Assembly: GCA_965279075.1 (NCBI GenBank)
Contig: CBDIHI010000010.1
Coordinates: 434,001 to 498,000, forward strand
Direction of reading: 5' to 3'
Length of the DNA: 64,000 nucleotides
DNA from: SZAS-79 sp965279075
GTDB taxonomy: Bacteria; Pseudomonadota; Gammaproteobacteria; Burkholderiales; SG8-39
Below the pieces are notes generated by a model. It was not told where the DNA came from, made no database searches, and was given only the letters and a program-made list of their open reading frames with translations. Of the stretch, positions 42,549 to 52,219 are shown one piece after another. Numbering within the stretch: position 1 is the first letter of the stretch; each line of letters begins with the position of its first letter. A program made the position numbers and the translations under genes.

Positions 42549-44065
42549 CCGCGATCGCCTTTGACGGGCCAGGGGTTGGGGGAACGCCAGCCTTCCGCAC
42601 GGAAGCTGGAGGAACGCAGGACGTCTTCCAATGCCACGACATTGCCCATGTGGCCGCCCATTGCGGCATAGGCAGCCAGGGGCATCGTGAACTCGATCGG
42701 CAGCACGAGGGCCGGGGTCGGGACGTAGCCGAAGGACCGGTCGGGCATGTCGAGCACATCGACCATCACGGTGATGCCGCCGCCCGGCCAGACGTAAGCC
42801 GGCGCGCCCCCGCAGGTCACGCGGGTGATGAGTTCCTTGACCGAGCGCGTGAGGCGCACCGGGTTCTCGGTGACCCCCGCGCGCAGGCTGCCGCCCGCGC
42901 CGCCCATGAACAGCACGCTGCACAGGGCCGGCTCGCAGTTCTCGGCGATCCGGTCGACGACCACGCGCACCGGCGTCGGCATCGGGGCCTTCTGCGGCTT
43001 CAGGGCCTCGTCCAGCACGAACCACTCGGCGTCCTCGCCGGTGGTCGACACCATCAGCAGCCGCATGCCCGGCCACGCAGTCTTCGGGTCGATCCTTTCG
43101 ATGATCGACAGGGGATCCTCGATATTGGTGCCGCCCCAGCCCAGGCCCGGTTCGGCCACCTTGAAATAGCGGCCCGGCGTGGACTTGCGGCCGCGCACGC
43201 GGATGCCGGCCGGCTTCATATCGAGGAACTTGCCGGCCTGGTGCTCGGTGAGCACGCCGGTGATATGGTCGTCTATGACGATCACCTCGTCGCAGTGGCC
43301 GAGCCATTGTTGCGCGAAGATGCCGATGGTCGCCGAACCGCAGCCGACGCGCATGCGTTCTTCACCCTCGCCGTTGACCACCGGGGGCCGGCCGGCCTGG
43401 ACCAGCACGGTGGAGCCGCCGTCGATGGACAGTTCCACCGCGCCCTTGTTGGCGAGCGCGAGCATCGCGTCGCAGGTGGTGTTGCCTTCCTTTTTCGACC
43501 CGCCCGTGAGGTGGTGTACGCCGCCGAGGGCCAGCATCTGCGAGCCGTACTCGGCGGTGGTCACGTGGCCCACTGCTTCGCCGTCGACCCTCACGGCGGC
43601 CTGTTCCGGCCCCAGCCAGCGGTCGGTGTCGATCTTCAGCTTCAGCCCGCAGTAGCTGAAGATGCCTTCGGTCACGACGGTGACCATGTCCACGCCTTCG
43701 GCCTTCGAAGACACGATGAAGGGCGCGGGCTTGTAATCCGGGTAGGTGGTCGTGGCGCCGATGCCGGTCACGAAGGTATTGGCCGCCGAAACGAGGTGGC
43801 CGTCCCAGGGCTTGCCGGGCTCGAGGAAGGGGACGAGTTTCTTCTCGCCTTCGATCGCGCGCTGCAGGATCACCAGCGGGTCGCTGCGCACGAGGCGGCC
43901 GTCGAGGTTGGCGTAGCGGTCGCAGGCCCCGGACTGGCCCTTGCGGATGCGGCACAGCACCGGGCAGGCGTCGCAGCGGATGACGTCGCCCGTGGCCGGT
44001 GCCACGCTCTCCGGGGCGTCCTGCGGGTCGCGGCTATCGAGCGGGTGGGTCATCGGCGCGAACAC
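42545..44065 (-). CDS. 6-hydroxynicotinate-reductase-like Fe-S protein
   Basis: 506 residues. The N-terminal cluster CDACPVLCRIRKGQSGACDR (Cys31, 34, 38, 48) should bind a [4Fe-4S] centre. The rest (GIFSYCGLKLKIDTDRWLGP, VGCGSATIGIFAQQWLG) matches the family named after 6-hydroxynicotinate reductase of anaerobic nicotinate fermenters, which uses reduced ferredoxin to reduce the ring. Neighbours are a molybdenum hydroxylase and a large ferredoxin/NAD(P)H-type oxidoreductase, the exact partners such an enzyme needs. The true substrate may differ from 6-hydroxynicotinate. Confidence 0.8.
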   Translation of the reverse strand: MFAPMTHPLDSRDPQDAPESVAPATGDVIRCDACPVLCRIRKGQSGACDRYANLDGRLVRSDPLVILQRAIEGEKKLVPFLEPGKPWDGHLVSAANTFVTGIGATTTYPDYKPAPFIVSSKAEGVDMVTVVTEGIFSYCGLKLKIDTDRWLGPEQAAVRVDGEAVGHVTTAEYGSQMLALGGVHHLTGGSKKEGNTTCDAMLALANKGAVELSIDGGSTVLVQAGRPPVVNGEGEERMRVGCGSATIGIFAQQWLGHCDEVIVIDDHITGVLTEHQAGKFLDMKPAGIRVRGRKSTPGRYFKVAEPGLGWGGTNIEDPLSIIERIDPKTAWPGMRLLMVSTTGEDAEWFVLDEALKPQKAPMPTPVRVVVDRIAENCEPALCSVLFMGGAGGSLRAGVTENPVRLTRSVKELITRVTCGGAPAYVWPGGGITVMVDVLDMPDRSFGYVPTPALVLPIEFTMPLAAYAAMGGHMGNVVALEDVLRSSSFRAEGWRSPNPWPVKGDRG

Positions 44066-44110
44066 CCCGATGGCAGCATTTCGCCCGGAGAGCCAGTCCT
44101 GGCGCGGGGA

Positions 44111-46891
44111 TCAGCCATTTTTTGACAGTATTGCCGCACGCAGGCGGTGCGGCAGCACGGGCACCTGCCGCATGCGTATGCCGGTCGCGTCCTCGATCGC
44201 GCCGAGGATCGCGGGCGCGGTCGGGATCAGGCCCGGCTCGCCCACGCCCTTGGCGCCGTACGGGCCGAGCGGCTCGGCGTCCTCGACGAGGATGCACTCC
44301 ATGTGCGGCACGTCGCCGACGGTCGGGATCAGGTAGTCGTGGAGGTTCTCTGTGCGGCCGGGCAGGTATTCCTCCATCAGCGCGAGGCCGAGGCCCTGCA
44401 CCGTGCCGCCCTGGATCTGGCCTTCGACCTGGGTGGGGTTGATCGCCCGCCCGACGTCGTGCGCGGCCACGATGCGGATCACCTTGGTGGTCCCAAGCTC
44501 CATATCGACTTCGACCTCGGCGATCTGGGCGGCAAATGCGTAACTGGCATAAGGCACGCCCTGGCCCTCCGCATCGGCAGGTGTAGTCGGCGGATCGAAA
44601 TAGCCTTCGGCCATCACGGCCCGCGTGAGCGGGACGCGATGGGTGATGCCGTCGCGCCGGATCACGATCTGCGCCGTGCTGCCGTCCGACTCGATGGACA
44701 GTGCATAGCGTCGGTCCAGGCATTCGCCTTCCGGCGCGTTGGCCATCGCGAAGAGTTTCCTGCGCAGCTCCGCGCCCGCGAGTTCGGTCGCCTTGCCGGA
44801 GACGAAGGTCTGGCGCGAGGCCGAGGTCTTGCCGGCGTCGGCCGTGAGGTCGGTGTCGCCGGTGACGAGGCGGATCGTGCTCATCGACAGGCCCGTCGCG
44901 TCCGCGGCGATCTGGGTGAGGATCGTGTTCGAACCCTGGCCGATGTCCAGCGCGCCGCTGTAGAGCGTGACGACGCCGTCCTTGCCGACGCCGATGCACA
45001 TCGTGGATGGGTTGGAAAGCGAAGTGTTGCCTATGCCGTACCACATGCAGCCGACGCCGACGCCGCGGCGCGTCCTGCCCGCGGTCGCGTTGAAGGCCGC
45101 GATGTCCTTCTTCGCGCGCAGCCAGTGCGGGCGCAGCCGCTCCAGGCATTCGCCGAGGCCCGCGGAGTGTTCCAGCACCTGGCCGGTGGCCGTGGCGTCG
45201 CCGGCCTTGAGCGCGTTGCGCAGGCGGAATTCCAGCCGGTCCATGCCGACCTTGTCGGCCAGCTCGTCCATCAGCGCCTCGTGGGCGATGGCGCCTTGCG
45301 GCACGCCGAACCCGCGGAAGGCGCCGGCCGGGTGGCAGTGCGTGAAGAAACCGCGGCCGCGTGTGCGCACGTTCGGCATCGCATAGGGCCCGGTGGCGTG
45401 GATCGGCACGCGTGTCGCCACCGTCGGGCCCCAGCTCGCGTAGGCGCCGGTGTCGAAATCGGCATCGACCTCGCAGGCGACGAGGCGGCCGCCGGCATCG
45501 CAGCCGAATTTAGCGTGCACCCGGGCCGGATGGCGCTTGGTGGTGGAAGCCATGCTTTCGGGCCGCGTGTAGATGCAGGCGACGGCCTTGCCCGTGACCC
45601 AGGCCGCCACGCCGACCAGCGGGTGCACGGACATGTCCAGCTTGCCGCCGAATCCGCCGCCGCAGGCGGTGGGGACGATGCGCACCTGCGAGGGCTTCAG
45701 TTTCATCACGACGGCCATCTCGTCGCGGTCCATGTAGGGTGTCTGCGTGGTGACGTGGACCTCGAGACGGGCGTTCCTGCCCTTGCCGACACGCCGCGCC
45801 CAGCCGGCCTCCGGCTCGATGTAGGCGTGCTCGACGAACGCGGTTTCGAACCGGCCTTCGGCCACCGCGGCGCAGCCGGCGAACGCGCCGGCTGCATCAC
45901 CCTTGCGCACACCGCCGTCCTGCAGCAGGTTGCCCGGGCGGTCCGGCAGTACTTGCGATGCCCCGGGTGCCATGGCTGCGTCGAGCCCCATGACCGGCGT
46001 GCGCACCTCGTATCGAATCGGAAGCGTCGACTCGTCGAACGCGGCTACCGCTTCGCGCGTGCCGACCAGCGCTACGACGGCTTCGCCGCGGAACCGCACC
46101 ACGCCGTCGGCCAGCACGGGCTGGTCCTTGATGTGGGGATAGATGCCGAATCCGTTGGAGGGGACGTCCTTCGCGGTCAGGATGCACTCGAGGCCCGGCG
46201 TGGACTTCACGATCGCTCGCAGGTCGCCAAGCGTGAAGGTCGCGTGGTGATGCGGGGAGCGGATCGCGCGCAGCCACAGGGCATCGGCGGGGATCGCGTC
46301 GGCGCCGAAGACCTCCGTCCCGTTGAGCCTCGGGATGCCGTCGACCTTCGCAGCCCGCGCACCCACCGCCTGGCCCGCGGCCGGCGGGAGGTCGAGCCTG
46401 GGGCGGGCGGCGACATCCAGCACCGCCTCGACGATCTTCTGGTAGCCGGTGCAGCGGCACAGGACGCCGCCGAGGGCATCCTTCACCTCGGATTCGTTTG
46501 GCGCGGGATTCCTCGCGAGGAGATCGGTCGCCGCCATCAGCATGCCCGGCGTGCAGATGCCGCACTGGGCGGCGCCGTGCTTCTGGAAGGCGGTCTGCAG
46601 CGGCGAGAGTCGCCCGTCCGTGGCGAGCCCCTCCACCGTGGTGACCTTGCGGCCCGCCGCCTGGCCGACGGCCGTGAGGCAGGCGCAGACCTGCCGGCCG
46701 TCGAGCAGTACCGTGCAGGCGCCGCAGTCGCCGGCGTTGCAGCCGATCTTGGTCCCGGTCAGGCCGAGTTCGTCGCGCAGTACGTCGGCGAGGCGCGTGA
46801 CGGGCGGCGAAACGATGCGCCGGGCGTCTCCGTTCACCTTCAACTCGAGTTCGGTGTCTTGTGGCAGGAAGCCTTCGCGGAGCTGGTTCAT
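44111..46891 (-). CDS. Fused [2Fe-2S] and molybdopterin subunit, xanthine dehydrogenase family
   Basis: 926 residues. An N-terminal small subunit (1-165) carries a plant-type centre (Cys51, 56, 59, 71) and a second centre (CGICTPGM...CRCTGY). The molybdopterin-binding large subunit continues from about 175 to the end. The catalytic Glu is E885 in AKGVGEPG. The usual arrangement is separate S and L genes; here they are one chain. It hydroxylates a ring carbon next to nitrogen using water. The frame extends 5' to 47209 only as a shadow. The start overlaps the FAD subunit's stop (ATGA). Confidence 0.92.
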   Translation of the reverse strand: MNQLREGFLPQDTELELKVNGDARRIVSPPVTRLADVLRDELGLTGTKIGCNAGDCGACTVLLDGRQVCACLTAVGQAAGRKVTTVEGLATDGRLSPLQTAFQKHGAAQCGICTPGMLMAATDLLARNPAPNESEVKDALGGVLCRCTGYQKIVEAVLDVAARPRLDLPPAAGQAVGARAAKVDGIPRLNGTEVFGADAIPADALWLRAIRSPHHHATFTLGDLRAIVKSTPGLECILTAKDVPSNGFGIYPHIKDQPVLADGVVRFRGEAVVALVGTREAVAAFDESTLPIRYEVRTPVMGLDAAMAPGASQVLPDRPGNLLQDGGVRKGDAAGAFAGCAAVAEGRFETAFVEHAYIEPEAGWARRVGKGRNARLEVHVTTQTPYMDRDEMAVVMKLKPSQVRIVPTACGGGFGGKLDMSVHPLVGVAAWVTGKAVACIYTRPESMASTTKRHPARVHAKFGCDAGGRLVACEVDADFDTGAYASWGPTVATRVPIHATGPYAMPNVRTRGRGFFTHCHPAGAFRGFGVPQGAIAHEALMDELADKVGMDRLEFRLRNALKAGDATATGQVLEHSAGLGECLERLRPHWLRAKKDIAAFNATAGRTRRGVGVGCMWYGIGNTSLSNPSTMCIGVGKDGVVTLYSGALDIGQGSNTILTQIAADATGLSMSTIRLVTGDTDLTADAGKTSASRQTFVSGKATELAGAELRRKLFAMANAPEGECLDRRYALSIESDGSTAQIVIRRDGITHRVPLTRAVMAEGYFDPPTTPADAEGQGVPYASYAFAAQIAEVEVDMELGTTKVIRIVAAHDVGRAINPTQVEGQIQGGTVQGLGLALMEEYLPGRTENLHDYLIPTVGDVPHMECILVEDAEPLGPYGAKGVGEPGLIPTAPAILGAIEDATGIRMRQVPVLPHRLRAAILSKNG

Positions 46892-47721
46892 GCGCAGGCG
46901 CCCGCAAGGGTTCGCCGGACCACGGTCAGGGCGGCATCCAGCCGGTATCCGGCGCTGGCACGCACGTCGTCGATCGGCGTGAGCGTTGCAAGATGCTCCG
47001 GGCGCACACGCTCGGGAAGGCCTGCGTCCATCGGCTGGCCGCGCAGGGCGTCCTCGAGCGCGGTGAGCCGCTGCGCGACCGGGGAACACGCGCCTACGGC
47101 GATTCGGGCCTCGCGCACCACGCCGGCGGCGTGCTCGATCACCACGCTCGCCATGGCGATCGAGATGACGAGGTATTCGCGCGCACCAAGCTTCAGGAAA
47201 TGGCTGCAAGCCTCATGCGCAGGCTTGGGCACGAGGATCGCGGACAACAACTCGTCCGCCCGGCGCGCGGTCCTGCGCGGCCCGAGGATGAATTCGCCCA
47301 GGGGCAGGACGCGCAGCCCCTTGGTGCTTGCAAGTTCGACGCGCGCGTCCAGCGCCAGCAAAGCAGGCACGCCATCGGCGGCAGGGGAGGCGTTGCAAAG
47401 GTTGCCGGCCAGCGTGCCGCTGTTCTGCACCTGCAGTCCGCCGATTTCGCGCGCGGCAAGCTTCAGGCCGTCCATGACGGGGGGCCAGTGCGCCTCGAGC
47501 ACATCGGTCCATGTGGCGCCAGCGCCGATACGCCAGTGATGTGCGTGCTCGGTGATGTCGCGCAGGCCTTCGACCGCAGTGACGTCGAGGATGCCCTCGA
47601 CGAGCGGCCTGCCGACGCGGGCGGCGTAGTAGTCGGTTCCGCCGGCGAGGATCGTGAGCGGGTCGCGCGCAAGGTGCCGGAGGGCTTCCTCGATGCGGGC
47701 GGGTCTGAAGTACGCGGCCAT
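46888..47721 (-). CDS. FAD-binding subunit, xanthine dehydrogenase family
   Basis: 277 residues from the ATG at 47721; a TTG at 47739 would add six residues. FAD-binding motifs of the medium subunit: AYFRPARIEEALRHL, LAGGTDYYAARVG and NSGTLAGNLCNASPAAD. Passes electrons from the molybdenum subunit to NAD or another acceptor. Overlaps the fused subunit gene by 4 nt. Confidence 0.9.
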   Translation of the reverse strand: MAAYFRPARIEEALRHLARDPLTILAGGTDYYAARVGRPLVEGILDVTAVEGLRDITEHAHHWRIGAGATWTDVLEAHWPPVMDGLKLAAREIGGLQVQNSGTLAGNLCNASPAADGVPALLALDARVELASTKGLRVLPLGEFILGPRRTARRADELLSAILVPKPAHEACSHFLKLGAREYLVISIAMASVVIEHAAGVVREARIAVGACSPVAQRLTALEDALRGQPMDAGLPERVRPEHLATLTPIDDVRASAGYRLDAALTVVRRTLAGACA

Positions 47722-47761
47722 GACCCTATTTTGCTCCAATTCGGCCGCGAACTCAGCAGGC

Positions 47762-50700
47762 TCAGGCGGCTTTTGTCTCCGGCCGCAGCTTCAGTTCGCG
47801 CAGGCACCGGTCGATCCACTGCGCTGTCAGTTTTTCGTGCACGCCGTTCTGCGCCAGGCGCTGGTTCAGTGCACCGAAATCGACCCGGTCGAGGTCCTGG
47901 TCCTGGTTGAAGCACGAGAACACGAAGGATTCCTTGCCCGTGACCGGGTCCTTGTGCGGCTGGATGCACTGCGCGCAGATTTCTTTCATCATGCACTGCA
48001 TTGGTGAGTTGATCGAGCCGATCCCGCAGTGGGACGGCTTGAGATAGGGCTTGAGGCCCTCGTGCCGCGCGCGGCCCACCGCCGCCATCATGCGGTCCGA
48101 GCCGATGGCGATGATGCGGTCGCAGTCGGCGTAGGGGATGGTTTGCGCGCCGAGCGCGTTGCCGGCATAGGCTTTCATCGCCTCGACGATGTTGCCGACG
48201 AAGGCACGGTCCTGGGGCCGCGTGGGCTGGAAGCCCGGGCCCTCGTCGCTGCACCACACGACCGCGTCGGCGGCCTTTTCGATTTCATCGACCTTGTAGC
48301 GGTCGATCATCTTCTTGTAACCGGCGAAGTAGAGCACCTTCGAGCCTGCGGCCCGCAGCGCCTGCCCGATCGAAAACAGCACCGCGTTGCCGAGGCCGCC
48401 GCCGACTAGGACCACGGTCTCGTCCCCGGGGATTTCGGTGGGCGTGCCGGTCGGTCCCATCAGGATCACCGGCTCGCCGGGCTTCAGGCAGGCGCAGAGG
48501 TCCGCCGAGCCGCCCATCTCGAGCACGATGGTCGACAGCAGCCCTTTTTCCTTGTCGACCCAGGCCCCGGTCAGCGCGAGGCCTTCCATCGCGAGCACCG
48601 TGCCGTCCGAACGTGGGGCCAGCGCCTCGAAGTTCTGCAGGCGGTAGAACTGGCCGGGCTCGAAGCGCCGCGCGGCCGTCGGTGCGCGGACGACCACCTC
48701 GACGATGGTAGGCGTAAGGCGCTTCACCTCGTGCACGATCGGGCGCAGCTCGGCGTTCATCCTGTCGAGGAACGCGGCATTGCCGAGCGGCGAGGCGGGA
48801 GTGACTTTCGCCAGCACGCCGCTGACGACCGGGTAGCCCTGTTTTGCGCCGCCCATGGCTTTCACCACGTTGCCGAAGAACGAAGGGTGCAGGTCGCCGA
48901 AGAAGCTGATGAAGCGGCCGTCGACGTGCCGGTGCAGCAGCACGTCGGCGCGGGCGGGCTTGGAGATCGCGCGCTCCGGCTTCACCGGGTTGCCGTCCTC
49001 GTCGCAGGCCTCGAAGTACTTGCCGTCGACCTTGAAGTGGCCGGCATCCTCGCGCGCGAGCACCGTGTTGGGTTGCGTGCCCGCGGCGACCAGCAGCGAG
49101 CGCGCGGGCAGCTCGACCGAGCCGGCTTCGGCCCACTTGCCGTCGGCGCCCATTTTCTGGATCGCGAACTGCACGGATTTAGTGTGGCCGGATTCGTCGA
49201 TGTCCACGCGCGTCGGCGAAAGGCCCTCGGCGAAGGTGATGCCTTCTTCGAGCGCCTTCTCGACTTCCTCGTGATTCAACGTGTAGGAGGGGCTGTCGAC
49301 CAGCCTGCGCCGGTAGGCGAGCGTCACCCCGCCCCAGGACTTCAGCAGCCCGACGTGCCCGGAGGCCGGCGTGGCGCGCAGCGCCTTGGCGTGGGTGATG
49401 AACTCGTCGGCGATCACCTGTTCTTCGCGGTTCCAGGCCGCTCGCACGACGGCTTCGCCGCGCTCGGCGCACAGGGCCTCGTAGCGGGTGAGGAATTTTT
49501 CGACCTGCACGACGTAGTAAGCGAGCGACTCGGTGGCGGTATCGATGGCGGTCAGCCCGCCGCCAATGACGACGACGGGCAGGCGGATCTGCAGGTTGGC
49601 GATCGAGTCGGCCTTGGCCGCGCCGGTCAATTGGAGGGCCATCAGGAAATCCGAGGCGGCGCGCACGCCGCGCGCGAAGCCGTTCGGGATTTCCAGCAGC
49701 GTGGGCCGGCCCGCGCCGGCCGCCAGCGTGATGTGGTCGAACCCCAGCGCAAAGGCATCCTCGGCCGTAATGGTGCCGCCGAAGCGCACGCCGCCGAACA
49801 TCGCGAACTCCGCGCGGCGCTCGAGCAGCAGGCGCACGACCTTGAGGAAGTTCTTGTCCCAGCGCACCGTGATGCCGTATTCGGCGACGCCACCAAAGCC
49901 CGCCATGACGCGCTCATTGAGGTTCTCGTGGATGTCCTTCACGTCGCGGATCGCCTTGAAGGGCACGCGCCGGCCCGAGGTGTCCACGCCGGAGAATCCC
50001 TGGGGCAGGGGCTCGATCTTGAGGCCGTCGATGCCGACCACGGTGTGGCCATCGTTCATCAGGTGATGCGCCACGCCGAAGCCGGCGGGTCCGAGGCCCA
50101 CCACCAGCACGCGCTTGCCGCTGGGCGCCCTGGGGTAGGGGCGCTTCAGGTGCAGCGGGTTCCAGCGGGTCAGCAGCGAATAGATCTCGAAGCCCCAGGG
50201 CAACTCGAGCACATCCTTCAGCGTGCGCGTCTCGGCCTGCGGGATGTCGACCGGGGCCTGCTTCTGGTAGATGCAGGCCTTCATGCAGTCGTTGCAGATG
50301 CGGTGGCCGGTGGCGGCGACCACGGGATTGTCCACGCAGATCATCGCCAGCGCCCCGAGCGGCTGGCCGCGCGTCTTCACGAGGTGGAACTCGGAGATCT
50401 TCTCCTCGAGCGGGCAGCCGGCGAGCGTCACACCGAACACGGATTTCTTGTAGCCCCCCGCGGGCGCCTTTTCGCGCAGCCCCTTGGAGCAGGAGTCCTT
50501 GCCTTGCTCGTGGCACCAGATGCAGTAGTTGGCCTGGTCCAGCGCGCCCGTGAGGTCCGTGCCGTGGTCGGTCAGCGCGAAACCTTCGCGCACGCGCAGG
50601 TGGTCATCCGTCAACGTGTGCTCGGGAAAGCCCTTCGGTTCCGCGGTGTGCAGCGGCACGAGGCGCATGAAGTCGAGCTTGGTGGGCACCTTGAACAGCA

Positions 50701-51256
50701 CGCCCGTTCGGTGTTTGGCCTTGCCGGCGGGCGTTGTGGTGGCCCAGGCCGCGTAGCGGGCGGCGGACTCCAGCTGGTCTGCGTGCGCGGCCTCGTCCTT
50801 CTGCCATTCGGTCACGTGCTTCGCGAAGGCGAGTTCGGTGAAGGGTTCACCGAACAGCGTGGCCAGGGCCATTTCTGCGCTGCCGCCGTCGACCGCCGCA
50901 GCGTCTTCGGCCTTGACCTTGTGCACGGCGCGGCGCTGCACGAACAGGCGCTTGACCGAATACAGCGGTGCCAGCTCATGGTGCTGCGCGGCCAGGGCCT
51001 GGACTTCGGGTTCGATGCCGAACAGCCGCGCGAGGAAATCCTCGAGGTGCGGTGAAAGCGCGATCAGCAGGTCCGACTCGGCCTTGGCGGGCAGGGCGGC
51101 CGGGTCCTTGCGGGCCGCTTCCAGCCGGTCGGCCAGCGCGGCATCGAGCTCGCGTACGAAGCCGATGAAGGTCCCGTCGAGGCGAACCAGGGCCTCGCGG
51201 TCGTAGAGGTCCTCGAAGGCGAAACCGAAGCGCAATGACGGATGGGGCGTGGACAT
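47762..51256 (-). CDS. Fused Nfn-like NAD(P)H/ferredoxin oxidoreductase
   Basis: 1164 residues. The N-terminal region (1-380) holds two cysteine groups: 245/248/256/281 and CNDCMKAC (321/324/328). The GltD/NfnL-like part (381-830) has Rossmann GLGPAG (387-392) and a second nucleotide site VVVIGGGLTA (561-570). The PyrK/NfnS-like part (840-1100) has an FAD/NAD reductase fold (GGGLGN 952-957) and a C-terminal cysteine set (1077, 1088, 1094, 1097). The two Nfn subunits are usually separate. The likely job is to supply reduced ferredoxin-level electrons to the 6-hydroxynicotinate-reductase-like enzyme; bifurcation is possible but not shown. First gene of the operon. Confidence 0.82.
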   Translation of the reverse strand: MSTPHPSLRFGFAFEDLYDREALVRLDGTFIGFVRELDAALADRLEAARKDPAALPAKAESDLLIALSPHLEDFLARLFGIEPEVQALAAQHHELAPLYSVKRLFVQRRAVHKVKAEDAAAVDGGSAEMALATLFGEPFTELAFAKHVTEWQKDEAAHADQLESAARYAAWATTTPAGKAKHRTGVLFKVPTKLDFMRLVPLHTAEPKGFPEHTLTDDHLRVREGFALTDHGTDLTGALDQANYCIWCHEQGKDSCSKGLREKAPAGGYKKSVFGVTLAGCPLEEKISEFHLVKTRGQPLGALAMICVDNPVVAATGHRICNDCMKACIYQKQAPVDIPQAETRTLKDVLELPWGFEIYSLLTRWNPLHLKRPYPRAPSGKRVLVVGLGPAGFGVAHHLMNDGHTVVGIDGLKIEPLPQGFSGVDTSGRRVPFKAIRDVKDIHENLNERVMAGFGGVAEYGITVRWDKNFLKVVRLLLERRAEFAMFGGVRFGGTITAEDAFALGFDHITLAAGAGRPTLLEIPNGFARGVRAASDFLMALQLTGAAKADSIANLQIRLPVVVIGGGLTAIDTATESLAYYVVQVEKFLTRYEALCAERGEAVVRAAWNREEQVIADEFITHAKALRATPASGHVGLLKSWGGVTLAYRRRLVDSPSYTLNHEEVEKALEEGITFAEGLSPTRVDIDESGHTKSVQFAIQKMGADGKWAEAGSVELPARSLLVAAGTQPNTVLAREDAGHFKVDGKYFEACDEDGNPVKPERAISKPARADVLLHRHVDGRFISFFGDLHPSFFGNVVKAMGGAKQGYPVVSGVLAKVTPASPLGNAAFLDRMNAELRPIVHEVKRLTPTIVEVVVRAPTAARRFEPGQFYRLQNFEALAPRSDGTVLAMEGLALTGAWVDKEKGLLSTIVLEMGGSADLCACLKPGEPVILMGPTGTPTEIPGDETVVLVGGGLGNAVLFSIGQALRAAGSKVLYFAGYKKMIDRYKVDEIEKAADAVVWCSDEGPGFQPTRPQDRAFVGNIVEAMKAYAGNALGAQTIPYADCDRIIAIGSDRMMAAVGRARHEGLKPYLKPSHCGIGSINSPMQCMMKEICAQCIQPHKDPVTGKESFVFSCFNQDQDLDRVDFGALNQRLAQNGVHEKLTAQWIDRCLRELKLRPETKAA

Positions 51257-51349
51257 TCAGGATTTCTCGATCAAAAACATGAAATTATCGTCTATCGACG
51301 GGGCCGGCTCAAGGAACTAACACTTATGTGCATATAGAAAGGTGTACGG

Positions 51350-51362
51350 CAGACGCCGTCTG
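51350..51362. promoter_or_regulatory. 13-bp palindrome in a divergent promoter region
   Basis: CAGACGCCGTCTG, a perfect 6-bp dyad around one base, in the 188-bp gap between the Nfn-like gene and the SDR gene. It is the only clear dyad there and may be an operator. No regulator gene lies alongside. Confidence 0.35.
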
Positions 51363-51444
51363 GTCAAGCGGCCTGATTGCCCCACACGGTGAAAGGATTT
51401 AGCATCGCGCCCTCTCCCGGGACTTCCAACGTAAAGGATTGATC

Positions 51445-52206
51445 ATGCAACTCAAAGGCAGCGTATTCCTCGTCACCGGCGGGGGCTCGGGCCTCGGCGC
51501 CGCCACCGCCCGCATGGCGATTGAGAACGGCGCGAAAGTCGTCATCGCGGACGTGCAGGACGGTTCGAAGTACGCCGCCGAACTCGGTGTCAACGCGCGC
51601 TATATCAAGACCGACGTCACTTCGGAAGCCGACGGCAAGGCCGCCGTCGAACTGGCGGTGAAGGAGTTCGGTGGCCTCAACGTGCTGGTCAACTGCGCCG
51701 GCATCGCGATCGGCGAAAAGACCATCGGCAAGAACGGACCGCATGCGCTGGCTTCCTTCACGCGCGTGATCACGATCAACCTGATCGGCACGTTCAACAT
51801 GATCCGCCTCGCGGCCGAGACCATGGCCAGGGGCCAGCCGAACGCCTCGGGCGAACGCGGCGTCATCGTCAACACGGCATCGGTCGCGGCCTATGACGGC
51901 CAGATCGGGCAGGCGGCCTATGCGGCCTCCAAGGGAGGCGTCGTCGGCATGACGCTGCCCATCGCCCGGGACCTGTCGCGCGACGGCATCCGCGTGATGA
52001 CCATCGCCCCAGGGATCTTCGAGACGCCGATGCTGCTGGGCATGCCGCCGGAGGTGCAGGAGGCGCTCGGCAAGATGGTCCCGTTTCCCTCGCGCCTCGG
52101 CCGTGCGCCCGAGTACGCGGCGCTCGCCCGGCACATCGTGGAGAACGAGATGCTGAACGGCGAGACCATCCGGCTGGACGGCGCGATCCGGATGGCGCCG
52201 AAGTAA
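51445..52206 (+). CDS. SDR, 3-hydroxy-2-methylbutyryl-CoA dehydrogenase-like
   Basis: 253 residues from the ATG at 51445, 6 nt after AAAGGA. TGGGSGLGAATA for NAD, NCAGIAIGEK, the catalytic Ser in NTASVAAYDG and YAASKGG. The pattern (long insertion after GEKTIGKNG, APGIFETPM) is that of the type II 3-hydroxyacyl-CoA dehydrogenase/HSD10 group, which oxidises 2-methyl-3-hydroxybutyryl-CoA or other 3-hydroxyacyl-CoAs. Divergent from the Nfn-like gene. Confidence 0.88.
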   Translation: MQLKGSVFLVTGGGSGLGAATARMAIENGAKVVIADVQDGSKYAAELGVNARYIKTDVTSEADGKAAVELAVKEFGGLNVLVNCAGIAIGEKTIGKNGPHALASFTRVITINLIGTFNMIRLAAETMARGQPNASGERGVIVNTASVAAYDGQIGQAAYAASKGGVVGMTLPIARDLSRDGIRVMTIAPGIFETPMLLGMPPEVQEALGKMVPFPSRLGRAPEYAALARHIVENEMLNGETIRLDGAIRMAPK

Positions 52207-52219
52207 GCGTGGCCGCAAG

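Noticed and set aside
44147..47539. 1130-codon open frame on the plus strand
   Set aside because: Antisense shadow of the fused molybdenum hydroxylase and FAD subunit genes; composition is Arg/Ala/Gly/His-rich without domains.
48731..51055. 774-codon open frame on the plus strand
   Set aside because: Antisense to the Nfn-like gene, whose motifs and cofactor sites are clear on the minus strand.
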